Of a stretch of DNA of 64,000 nt, positions 22,456 through 32,674 are shown piece by piece (position 1 is the stretch's first letter; each line of letters opens with the position of its first letter). The position numbers were made by a program, and so were the translations under genes. Below the pieces are notes generated by a model. It did not search any database and had not been told where the DNA came from. It worked only from the letters and a program-made list of their open reading frames with translations. Source of the stretch: Panicum virgatum (taxonomy: Eukaryota > Streptophyta > Magnoliopsida > Poales > Poaceae); contig NC_053146.1 of the NCBI RefSeq assembly GCF_016808335.1, positions 39,428,470-39,492,469 on the forward strand. Direction: 5' to 3'.

Positions 22456-24740
22456 TCAACAATGGTCCCAAAATTTTTCATCAAAACAATTGGGAGCTAT
22501 TCCTTTAGCTATGGGAGCTAAGTTGAACTGAGGCAAGTAAGACTTGACAACTCCTATCATGTGGGTCAGATAATTCTTGGAGGTCGCCGTCATGACATCA
22601 AAGATCTTCTTGGGAGCCTCTTCTAAGCGCTCTACCAAGGACTTGCTATTCGTCGACCCCTCTACAGAATCAACCATATCCACAAGGACTTGAACTGCTG
22701 CTACTAGTCGACTATGATCATATGGAGAACCTGACGGAAGGATATTTCAGTAATTATTATTGACAAAGCAATATCAAGATAAAAGATCGAATACTCGCAA
22801 GCTCGAGCAATCTGTAACTGCTCTTGAACCTTTGTATTCTTTTCTTGGAGCTTTGATCTTTCTTCTTCAAGGTTCTTAATCTGCTGCTTCATATCGCAAA
22901 GTTCTAGATGATGTTGTCGGTTTGCTTCATATAGCTTGTTCAGAGAAGCAAGAGATTCATCCAGTCGTTTGGCAATCATGGCATTCTGTTGCTCCAAGAT
23001 TTTTCGATTATCCACAGTCTTATACAAAACTGGAGACTTCAGGAAAGACCGATTGGCAACGTCCTGTAACATATAAGGCAAGATTGGTCAGACATCGCCA
23101 ACTACTCGAAGGAGACAAATAGCAGCAGCAGACTCACCTTGGTATATTTGAAGCTCCATTGCATATAGTCAGTAAGCTTCTTCACGTTGTCTATGGACAA
23201 CAAAGGATCATCAAACAGTTCCTTTCCCAACTCATGCTAAGTTGACTGTGGCATAGATTGAAAAGGCACCAATCGAACAATAGGACCTCTCGATCCTTGA
23301 GCTCCACTATTGCCGGTTCCATCAGCATTGGAAGCACCCTCAGCAACTACAGGAGTATGTTCGGGAGCTTGAGGATTTGGCTCAGTTGATATCCCAGTCG
23401 TGTCTGCATTTGGCAAACTGGCGGATGGGTTCTCAATCAACCCAATTACTGTTGACTCGGGGGGCTGATCGACTAGTTCCTTCTGAACTATTTTGCGCCC
23501 AGTTACAGAAGTCTTGGATTTGATCTTTCTCATGAGCTGGTAGATATTGGATCCTAAGCCAAGCAAGAGTTGAAATAAGAAAGCTGAGGCAAATAGGATG
23601 AAATCAAAACAATATCGGATTCTTACTGGCCAGCATCAATACGAGGAATCATTCTCTGCAACAGAGATCCAAGAGGTGTTTTCTGTTTCTTGCTACCATC
23701 AGAAGCAGCATCTGCTGAAGTCGGAGGCATACAATACCAAGACTTACAATTCTTCTGCAAAAGAAGCATAGAATTTGTCAGAATATCAAAGATTTTAGTT
23801 ACAAGTACTCGACACTGTTTCTCAAAACACATACCCATGCATTCTCGGGAGGATTTTGTGCCTAGAAAAGCGTTGGAAGCTTCAGAGACTTGTTGAAGTT
23901 GTCGAGTACTTTGCAGCATCTTTTGACTACTTCAGACTGAGCCATTGGTTCTGGAGACATCCTGGTAGGATCTTGTGTGCCTTCATATCTGAAGAGGCTG
24001 GAGAGGCTAGACCCGACGGCTTACAAAGGAAAAGACTACGTGATCACCAGTAACTCCTTTATTTTTCATCTGAGCAATGGCTCTCAGGATGCAGTCAACT
24101 TGCTGGCCACTAGGTCCATTACTCGACCAACTTTCTTGGACTTCGGGGGCACCAGGAATTCTTTCTGGAAGTGGTGATTCAAAGTTCATGACATGAAACC
24201 AGAATTTTTTCCACTCGACTCCTTTACCCACTGGATCATAAGCCAAGTACTTGTCTCGGGTCTCAGGACAGAGTACTAATTCACAACCCCCGACAACGGC
24301 GGGTTTGGCAGAATTTGAAACGGAGACAAGAGTGAAAAATGTTGAAAAAGGTGAAAGTGGGGAAGAATACCAAGGAATGCTTCGCAGAAATGAGTGAAAA
24401 TGGAAAGATACAAAATGGATTGAGGAGTCAAATGATGCAGTTGGATTCCCAAAAACTGCAGAAGGGCAAAGAAAAATTCCGATACGGGAAGTGCAAGACC
24501 ACGTTCCACGAAATCACGGAATACAACGGTCTCAAGGGTACCTTCCATGGGGTAATCTTCACCTTCTCCTGCACACCATTGGATCACACCCTGAGATTGG
24601 AGAAGACCCAAATTCTCCAATTCTTGCACTGCTACTTCAGACATTTTGCTTTTGCGCCAACCTGTTGACATATTGTCGACCGCATCCTCTTCAACCTTGG
24701 ATTTGTCCTTCTTGGGGCCATCTAAAAGTCACGAGTTTAG
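22456..24740 (-). pseudogene. Antisense gene of Tat-1 (Transposase_28 / putative gypsy-type transposon family)
   Basis: On the minus strand a multi-exon, broken gene begins near ATG 24671 (MSTGWRKSKMSE). It holds the conserved block VFRDFVERGLALPVSEFFFALLQFLGIQLHHL, split here into overlapping pieces, and IFTHFCEAFLG. Around 24290 a frame change leads to YLAYDPVGKGVEWKKFWFHV (24246-24170). Downstream pieces (23919-23623, 23566-23237, 23081-22704, 22683-22456) encode Pro/Ser-rich, coiled-coil (KQQIKNLEEERSKLQEKN) and C-terminal segments. Domain and position match the antisense ORF known from Tat-lineage elements. Function is unknown. Exon borders cannot be fixed by eye. Confidence 0.75.
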
Positions 24741-25333
24741 GCTCGGGGACTACGAGAGGGGCTGTGGATCTCACTGAGAGAGGAAAAGTGTGAAATCTGA
24801 GTTTGACGGCAGCCAGGAGTTCAAGGGGTAAAACCCTCACAAGATTCCAGACGGATTTATATGGTCTCCGGTGGCAATTTCGTAAATATTTGGGATATCA
24901 ACAGATTCTTTCTTTTTTAGGGAAGCCTTCATTGCTTCTTTTGTCACGAGTTTGCTTTGATTCTTAAATCTAAATATGGAAATTTAAATTAAAGACTCAG
25001 TGGCTGCGGGATATGTGCATCAAAAATTTATTTTCCAATTTTTTTCGAAAATAAAGAAGGAAAAAGACTGAAGTGACCCTCAGCCTGATTCTGCGATTCA
25101 ACCTAGGGCTCGGGGGCTACTCCATATGGAGCGCGAGTACTTCTTGCACCATATATGATAAAGATTTAGGGGTTTGAGCACCTCACAGCCTCGAGATAAC
25201 CAGAAGTACTTGGGGGACTACTCGACATTTCTGAAGGAAGACCCGGAGAATGTTCTGGCTACTTGAAGTACTCGAGGACGACCAGCCAAGTACTCGATGT
25301 TTGCAGGACTCGGCTATGAAGAGCTCGGGGGCT

Positions 25334-25749
25334 TGTCAGACCCGGGGCAGCGGGACTGCTTATAGACATAGGATGTTCTAGAGTAAGGGATAGCTCATGG
25401 ATGTACCTTACCTCTCTTGTAACTACCCGAATAGGCGTAGGACTAGCTGCAATACAAAGGAAACTACCCGATCGTGCTGTAGTAGGATTCCAACTGTACT
25501 CAGTTAGGACTTTCCATGTAAACATGTCCCCCCGGATATATAAGGGCGGGCAGGTACCCCCTCAAAACACATCAAAACCTAAGGCAATACAAACCACCAC
25601 AAAGGACGTAGGGTATTACGCAACTCGCGGCCCGAACCTATCTAAATCTTTGTGTTCCTTGCACCATCGAGTTCTAGAGCCGTCGATCCCTACCTACAAA
25701 CCCTACTGCTAAGGACATCTCTGAGCAGACTTGGCGGTAAACACCGACA
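25334..25749 (+). repeat. 3' LTR of Tat-1, with upstream polypurine tract
   Basis: The 416-bp LTR begins TGTCAGACCCGGGGC and ends AACACCGACA. It is preceded by the purine-rich AGAGCTCGGGGGCT tract (25320-25333). Inside are a TATATAA box (25537-25543) and a small palindrome CATGTAAACATG (25516-25527). The sequence after it is SIRE envelope-like coding. No partner LTR occurs in the window. Confidence 0.8.
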
Positions 25750-27210
25750 CCCATCACCCTCACCAGCCGTACCCACCTCCAGATGAGGAGGCCAGCATTC
25801 TGTTCATTCAGCTGTTTCTGCCCGGGACACCGAGGAACCCAGACAAACTCGCGCTGCTTATCAAGACTATTCACCTAGCTCTTCGGCAGAGTCTGCTCTA
25901 TAGGCAGGGGTACAATGAGGGACTCACAGCATTGCAGCAGTGGCTTCTGGTTCACATCTTGACTGGCAGACAGTTCGATATAGTAGATCTTTGTATCTGT
26001 GAGTTAGGAGGTGATCTTTGACGGGATGACAGCTCACCATCAACAGCCGTCCGCGCACTGGATCAGCTGGATCCTGGCTCAGCTCGAGCAGAACGCCCAT
26101 ATTGATGAGCTACAACACTCAAGGTTGAGCTTCAAGGAGTACTCACCTCATGCACCTCGAGACGGCAGATGTGGCCCAAGGGGCCAGCGCCTAGCACAAA
26201 GGACTCTTGACGAGCGTGCGTTGGCCGAGGGCGGAGTTCGAGATTAGGATAGGGCCGCAGAGGAAGCTGCTTTAGACGAGGCAGAGGCACAGTTGCCAGG
26301 GTTCTTTGCTGAGGATACAGAAGATTTGAAGGACGGCGAGGATTACATTCCGACCATCTCCGTCCCCTGAGGCGCTCACGACGACGAGGCAGGTTCTTCA
26401 CGTGGTCCGGCTTCAGTGCCACCACCAGTTATAGCCGCACAGGTGTCTCAGCCCGACTCTCTTGCAGCTATTCTCCAGACACTTGCAGAGGAGCAGCGCT
26501 CATAGAGAGAGATGCAGAACCGGTTACTAGCTGAGCAGGCTCACCAGGCGGAGGCTTAGACACTCCTCTTCCAGGAGATGAGGCAACAGCAGGAGACCAT
26601 GAGGCAGCAACTCCTTATTCAGTCCCAGCAGCATCAGCAGATGTTCACGTTCTTTTCAGGCTGTTTTGGGACCCTCTACCGCCACCAGGGTCTGTCGGAG
26701 CCCCAGTTTCCCACTTCTCAGCAGCTCCAGTATGACCCTTCTGGTCCTTCTCCTCCGATCGGCGGGTTTGTGCAGACACCCCTAGCCTCGTACCCGATGT
26801 CTCCACTACTTCAGACCGGGGTGTTTGCGATGCCTTCTCCAGCTCCAGCTCCAGCACAGCAGTTTGGGATGACCGAGGAGCAGCGGGCTCTCTTTCAGTC
26901 ACAGCAGCAGTTCCTTCACGACCTACAACACCCGTCTGCTCAGTCTCTGCTAGTCACTATACTCACGTTCGAGCCGATCAGTCCGACAGCTGTTCGTCCT
27001 TCCTCGGTGGACTCTGTTCCCGTCTCGTCAGCACCTTTGATGGAGGCCACGAGTGTCGTCACGGAGGAAGTCACGTCTTCAGCTCAGCCAACTTCTACTG
27101 CTCCGACGACTTCTCCCGTCACGCCTACCGCCTCCACCGACGACTCTGACGACGACCCCGACCGCTTCATCGCCGCACCCAACCAGACGACTCCGACTTC
27201 CCCACCCTAG
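25750..27210 (+). pseudogene. Envelope-like third ORF of the SIRE-type element
   Basis: An ORF of SIRE type after pol continues from the Tat-1 LTR. The N-terminal block (LALLIKTIHLALRQSLLYRQ, VHILTGRQFDIVDLCI, QPSAHWISWILAQLEQ) is followed by an acidic segment, a Gln-rich coiled coil (MRQQQETMRQQLLIQSQQHQ, 26578-26640) and a Pro/Ser/Thr-rich C-terminus ending at 27210. A frame change near 26010 and stops at 26247, about 26370, 26503 and 26559 break it; the last 210 codons are open. SIRE-lineage elements carry such an extra ORF, often called envelope-like, but its role is unproven and no clear signal or fusion segment is visible here. Confidence 0.65.
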
Positions 27211-27518
27211 GAGTAGCTTTGCATTCCTTTTTGGTGCATTGGTGCCAAAGGGGGAGATAGATAGGGGGAGTAGAAATAGGGGGAGCTTGGCAGTAGTACG
27301 TTTGTGTTTTGGACTTCATGGCTTTTGTGTATGGACATGTTATTTGGATATTGTGCTTGATCTTGTGTTGACATGTCCCTACATGTGTTTCATTTCAGTT
27401 AATACATGCTTGTTTAGTTTCTTCTTTATCTTGTACCTTGCATGTGTTGTAGTGCTTTCAATTTCATATTATGCTATCTCTACTTTGTGTTGTCATCAAT
27501 CACCAAAAAGGGGGAGAT
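27211..27518 (+). other. SIRE 3' untranslated region with repeated polypurine tracts
   Basis: AAAGGGGGAGAT directly abuts the 3' LTR (27507-27518) and serves as the second-strand primer tract. Three further AGGGGGAG copies lie at about 27246-27290, just after the envelope-like ORF, separated from the main tract by about 220 bp of T-rich sequence. Confidence 0.75.
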
Positions 27519-29193
27519 TGAAGCGCGTCTAGGCCCATAGATACAATCGGTAAGTTTCGGTGATTAATGACAACCGTATGCGACTAACGTGTATTTTGAA
27601 GAAAATATTATTTACAAGTTAAGTCTCATATGAAATGTGAAAGGAGGCCCCTCAAAATTCATGATCAAACTTTCACGAACTCAATTTTCAAGGAAAGGAC
27701 CATTCTAGATTCAAGTGTCACAAGAAGATGAAGAACACTTGTTGTAGTTTGAGTTTTATATATTTTAGTTTGTGATCGTACTATTAAGAGGGGTTCTCGG
27801 GTTAGTAGCTTGACTCGAATCAATTTGGCCTTAGAAACGATGCACACTTGCTCGACTCAGTCCAAGACAGCTCAAAAGAACTCAAGAAAACACTTGGAAG
27901 AATAAAAGCTCGAAGATAGAAACAATTCCAAATCAACTCAGTTGAGATCAGAGAAAATCAGTTGCACCGGTTACACCGGTGCTTGAGCTCCGTTTCATCC
28001 GAACAGTGCTGCTGGAGTCGAGTGAAGGAAAACACAGTATCACTGGTTACACAGGTGCCATATGAACTAGCACCGGTCTAATCACCATGGCATCCTTCAG
28101 AGAGCATGTATTTTGGTGTGAAAAGTTTTCTTCAGCACCGGTTGCACCGGTGGAATGAAATGGAAGCACTGGTGTATTCACTATAGTAATGATGATAGGC
28201 TCTGTTTGACTGAAGCTCAAATACTCTTCAGCACCGGTTACACCGGTGCCTCACAGGAGCAAGCACCGGTGCAATTCTGTCATACTGGCACTGTGTCAGA
28301 TTGTCAATGGCTACTATTTGGATTCAGAGTGACTGGTTACACCGGTGCTACATATGCGACTTTTTGGGCAGTTTGTTCCCAACGTCTAGGGGTGCTTCTC
28401 CACTCTATATAAGTCGACCCCCTGACTCATTTATGATGTCTTTGACGCATTGAATACCTGAGGCCACCCTAGAGAAGAGAAGAGAAGTGTTTGGAGCCAT
28501 TGAATGAAAATCTAGTGCTTGCAAGTGATCCAAACTTGAAGAATTCAACCATTCCTTGAGTAGCAAGTCTGCTAGTGCTTAGGGCCATCTCAGTGAGGGT
28601 CAAGTGAAGCCTTGAGAGCTTGTTACTCTTGGTGTTTGACGGCACCTAGACGATCTTGGTGATCGGGAGGTTCTTGGTGAGCTCTTGGAGATTGTGGGAG
28701 CCCCCAAAAAAGGAGATTGTATATGATGTGAAACTAGCCATTCTGGAGATGGAGAAAGAGCATTCTTAGTCAAGACTTGCTTCTTGGTGATGCAAGGAGC
28801 GATACCCTTAGTGGGTGCTCCAACGTGGATTAAGGGGAGCGTCAACTCCTCGATACCACGGGAAAAAATCCGGTTGTCCCGTGTCCCTCTTATTTACTTT
28901 ACTAGCATTTCTTATATCTTGTGCTTGTTTAAACTCTTGCTTGGTTGCTTTTGTCTAGAAGTTTATCATGCTAGTTTGTTTCTATTGACTAGGTTGCACA
29001 ATTATTAGTGTGATTAATCCTAAGAAAAATGAACATGTTAGTGTGTTATCCTACCTAGAATGATGATGCTAGTGTGCTCTAGTTGATAGGATCAACCTTT
29101 GTAGATTGGGCAACACTAGTCCAGATTAAGGACTCGATAGAAATTCGAAAAAATCCCAATTCAACTTCCCCTTCTCGGGAGTCGATCCTTTCA
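27519..29193 (+). repeat. 3' LTR of the SIRE-type element
   Basis: Partner of 5367-7101 and 60 bp shorter. The U3 palindrome series is better preserved here: CACCGGTT/ACACCGGTG doublets start near 27965, 28040, 28135, 28231 and 28328, about 96 bp apart after the first. TATATAA lies at 28406-28412. It ends GATCCTTTCA followed by the GCTCT duplication. Confidence 0.92.
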
Positions 29194-29198
29194 GCTCT

Positions 29199-29893
29199 TC
29201 ACTGCTAATTTCATTACCGTTACTGCTTGCGGGGCTCAACCAAACAGCACCTTGGAGATGCTGAAGGAGAAAACGTCCGCCACCCCTCGTCCACTCAAAC
29301 CATGAGGTTCAGGCCGAACGCTGCGATATCTCCGGGGGAATTTTGTTCCGTAGTGCCAATGCAAAATTGGGAGGGAGTGGCGATGCTTTCAACTTGTCCA
29401 AAATCCAAATCTATCACCGGAGACATCGAAGCTAAGCTGTGAAGGAGTACGATTGGATGCAAATGGTCTGACCACAGGATGTACAAATTTTAGCTTCCTT
29501 TGATATGGATTATAACTCCTTCGATCATCATCTCCTAGTAAAATCAGGAAAGATTATATTAACTTGGAAGGTAGCAAATGGATATATGTGTTGGCGACTT
29601 GGCATCTTGTCTTAATTTAGCCTAAGTAGCTCCAATTGATTGGCTGGTTTCTTACAAAAAAAATGACAAATCCGTTGCTGGAAAATTGTTGGCGACATGT
29701 ATCCATCGTATTTAGCTTCGCTGGCATATTTCTTCGGTTAAAAAAGAGAGGAGAAAACATATAAAAAACGAAAAAAATAGCAAAGTAGTTTGAGTTACCA
29801 AGGCAGAACTGCAGATGATGCCTATTATTTGCTAGACACAGTCTAGCTGACTAACTAAAATAACATTAAATCACGGTGTAACTTCATTTCTTG
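29199..29893. other. Upstream region of the lectin receptor kinase
   Basis: Single-copy-looking DNA. 29199-29450 is GC-rich and open on both strands for 60-70 codons but not recognised. 29640-29860 is AT-rich. It rejoins 5361 if the SIRE element is removed. No gene is supported. Confidence 0.5.
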
Positions 29894-29904
29894 TATATAT
29901 ATAG
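29893..29904 (+). promoter_or_regulatory. Probable TATA box of the lectin receptor kinase
   Basis: The TATATATATAG run lies 53 bp upstream of the ATG at 29957, leaving room for a short leader containing CACACATAGC. Confidence 0.6.
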
Positions 29905-29956
29905 CTCATGGACGTGTTATTCAGCTCCAAAACACACATAGCAATTCCTCCCAACA

Positions 29957-32280
29957 ATGTTTGCAGTCGACTCTCTCTGTCTTATTTTTATGCTGTCTTT
30001 TTGGGTTTGCTACATGCTCCTGTCGTCGGCACTGTTCTTGCCTCTTTCTACCTCACTTTCCTTCAACTTTGATTTCTCCCAACCGGGTGGCTTTAACGCT
30101 GCAAACTTCAGCTTCGATGGCGATACACACTACAACCTCCAGTCCCAGGTGATCGAGCTGACAAAGAGTGACGGGAACCCAGGCTTGGACAACAGCGTGG
30201 GCCGGGCGTCGTACGCTCAGCCTGTGCAGCTCTGGGACGAGGTGACCGGCGAGCTTGCAAGTTTCACCACCACGTTCTCCATCCAAATCCTGCCGGACAG
30301 CATAAACAATCACACCGCCGGCGACGGTATGGCTTTCTTCCTCGGGCATTACCTTTCGAGGATCCCTAGTGTTAGCGGGGGTGGCAACCTCGGCCTCTTC
30401 AGCGAGGGTAAAAACAGCACTTACGCGATGGGAGACAATCGGCTCGTGGCGGTTGAATTCGATACATTCTTGAACACAAACTATGACGAAACCAGTGACA
30501 ACCACATGGGAATTGACATCAACTCCATCATCTCAACGGCGTACACCAACACCAGCGTGCCTGGAAAGAACCTGACCTCCGGTCTCGTGATGACCTGCCA
30601 GGTCACCTACGTCAACAGCACGAAGAGCCTCGCTGCTGACCTCCATATTGGCGACGTTACTTACAAAGTTGGCACTAGTGCTGACCTGAGCTTGCTCTTA
30701 CCGAGCGTGGTGGCAATCGGCTTCTCAGGGGCTACTGGCGCCGCCTTCGAGCGGCACCGGGTTCTGGCATGGTCATTTAACTCCACAATCGATAGGCCCC
30801 CTCCAACTGCACCGCCGATTTCACCTACACAGCCACCTCCATCATCAGCTTCATCTGATAATGGACATCGTGGTGGAGGTAATTTCTTCTCAAAAGTCCC
30901 ATGGAAGATAGCTGGACCAATAGTCGGAGTTGTGGTACTTGTAGCTGCCTTGGGAGGTTTCTTGTTGTGTCTGTTGAAGCCATGGGCAGGAAAGAGAAAG
31001 AAGAGTTTAGCTCCGGATGACACGGATGACAGGGGAAGTGAGAGTCAAGAACCAGCTTCGGGAGAGGCTCCTGCCAACGTCCCGAGAACTTTCAGCTACC
31101 GTGAGCTGTCCAAGGCAACAAACAACTTTACAGTGCAAAATAAGCTCGGGGAAGGGGGTTATGCCGTCGTTTACAAGGGCCAACTGAAGAATCCAAGCCG
31201 ACTCGTCGCCATAAAAAACTTCAAACTCGTAAGACAATCTGCTGCTGAAAGGAGGAAGGCGTTCGAGGATGAAATGAAGGTTATCATTAAAGTCAGGCAA
31301 AGGCACCTGGTTGAGTTAGTGGGCTGGTGCATTGATGAAGAAAAGGATATCGTCTCACTTGTTTACGAGTTTGTGTCAGAAGGCAGCCTCCATGAAAATT
31401 TGCACAAGGGAAGGAGTTGGTTGTCATGGCCCAGCAGGTATTTATGTAGTTTTGCTATGCATCAGAAAATCCCCATCTTGTTCTCAAAAAAAAGAAAAGA
31501 AAATCCCCATCTTTTTTATACTACTTTAAATTCATACCAAAACAAAACCTTTATTCTCCATCCAGTCGTCCTATCCTGTTCGAGTACTTCTATTTACCTG
31601 TGCTTTTTTTCTTATTGTTACATAGGTATCAAATTATCCTCGATCTAGGGTGTGCCCTCCGGTATCTTCATGGAGAGTGCACGGAGTGCGTCTTGCATGG
31701 TGACATATCGGCATCTAACATACTGCTCGATGCAAGGCATGGAGCTAAATTGGCAGACTTCGGGTTGGCAAGGTTGATGGACCATGCCATGGAGCTGGAA
31801 ACGACCTGCAACTTGGCTGGAACGCCAGGCTACGTCGACCCGGATTTTGTGAACACCGGGAAGCGGAGCAGGGAGTCGGATGTCTACGGCTTCGGCATTG
31901 TTCTTCTGGAGACAGTGACTGGCCGAAGCCCTGCTGCTGCTGCTGGAGACCTTGTGTCCCCCTTGCTGAAGTGGGCATGGAGCATTCAGCGCAGCAGTAC
32001 GATCCTAGAAGCAGCGGATCCAAGGCTCCGACACGAGTCCACGAGTGGTCAGCAAGGTCAGATGGAGCGTGTGCTACAGGTCGCGTTCTGGTGCGCGCAC
32101 ACCGAACCGACGCAGCGGCCGTCCATCAAAGAGGCCATGAGGACCTTGGAGTCGGGGGATGTGGTGATCCCTCATTTACCACCGCCAGGGTTTGTGGCTG
32201 GTCCATTAAATCTTGTTGTTGATGACATGTCATGTGAGACCTCAGACAGCGTTGTATCCTCGGCTACCAGCCGGGCATAG
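29957..32280 (+). CDS. L-type lectin-domain receptor kinase (two exons)
   Basis: A plasma-membrane receptor-like kinase of 711 residues. Exon 1 is 29957-31437 and exon 2 is 31626-32280. The GT-AG intron (31438-31625) splits an Arg codon; reading through it hits a stop at 31648. A signal peptide (residues 1-35) is followed by a legume-lectin domain (about 36-275), with the metal site in VAVEFDTFLNTNYDETSDNH and HMGIDINSI. Then come a Pro/Ser stalk, one membrane segment (IAGPIVGVVVLVAALGGFLL) and a kinase domain from about residue 380. The kinase has GEGGYAVVYKG, the VAIK lysine, DFGLARL and GTPGYVDPDF. The catalytic loop reads HGDISASN, so the HRD arginine is Gly and the usual loop Lys is Ser; activity may be weak. 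Such receptors act in defence and development; the ligand is unknown. Confidence 0.93.
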
Positions 32281-32674
32281 CTAGCGCGTCCATCTATCGG
32301 GCTTATAATAGAGTTCTTCATAAAAACCCTGCCTTAATGGAAATAGGGCGCCGCTTTACTCTTCCAGCACAATTTAATTTGTTATTGTAGAAATTAAACA
32401 TGAGATATACCTTTCCTGTCACTTACGTCAGAGCATTATATGTGGGTCCATGGGTTGTTGGGTCTTACTCGCTCCTCGTGTCCTCACGGCCGCTTCGTAG
32501 GACGACATAAAGCTATTTTTCTAACAACGAGTGCTTGCCTGTCACCACTTGGCTCTGTGACTATATGTCACGTGCACGACAATTACATGAGCATCACCTG
32601 AATCAGACTGTATATCGTATATGCTACAACCGATGAATCGATCGCTAGAGACAATCAGCTTCTTTGGTGGGGGG
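32281..32674. other. 3' flank of the lectin receptor kinase
   Basis: AT-balanced downstream DNA that presumably holds the 3' untranslated region and poly(A) site. I see no ORF or repeat. Confidence 0.5.

Larger units (their letters stand above)
16249..25749 (+). mobile_element. Tat-type Gypsy element (Tat-1), 5'-truncated, with 3' LTR
   Basis: In order this holds gag, protease remnant, RT, RNase H, a second RNase H, integrase, a tandem-repeat block, an antisense gene region and one LTR with a polypurine tract. The second RNase H and the antisense ORF are hallmarks of the Tat lineage. The 5' LTR, primer site and start of gag are absent: the sequence begins directly after the CRM-like LTR. Many stops and frameshifts show it is inactive. 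Confidence 0.88.
5362..29198 (+). mobile_element. SIRE-type Ty1-Copia retrotransposon, full length but nested and pol-deleted
   Basis: Two LTRs that begin TGAAGCGC and end CCTTTCA (5367-7101 and 27519-29193) are flanked by a perfect 5-bp duplication GCTCT (5362-5366 and 29194-29198). Next to the 5' LTR is a tRNA-iMet-type primer site, and next to the 3' LTR a polypurine tract. Between them lie a SIRE gag, the start of pol (protease) and, after a 16-kb block of other elements, a SIRE envelope-like ORF. Integrase, reverse transcriptase and RNase H of this element are missing. The LTRs differ at roughly 7 percent of positions in the first 190 bp, so the insertion is not recent. Confidence 0.93.

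Noticed and set aside
9631..25749. The chain as one composite retrotransposon with LTRs at 9631 and 25334
   Set aside because: The two LTRs differ in sequence and length and belong to different lineages (Athila versus Tat), so they are not a pair.
25750..27210. Viral envelope gene
   Set aside because: Position and motifs are those of the SIRE-lineage third ORF. No signal peptide, fusion segment or transmembrane anchor is visible, so it is called only envelope-like.
29227..29486. Possible exon upstream of the receptor kinase (open on both strands)
   Set aside because: No family recognised and no continuation found across the SIRE insertion site; left as unassigned rather than called a gene.
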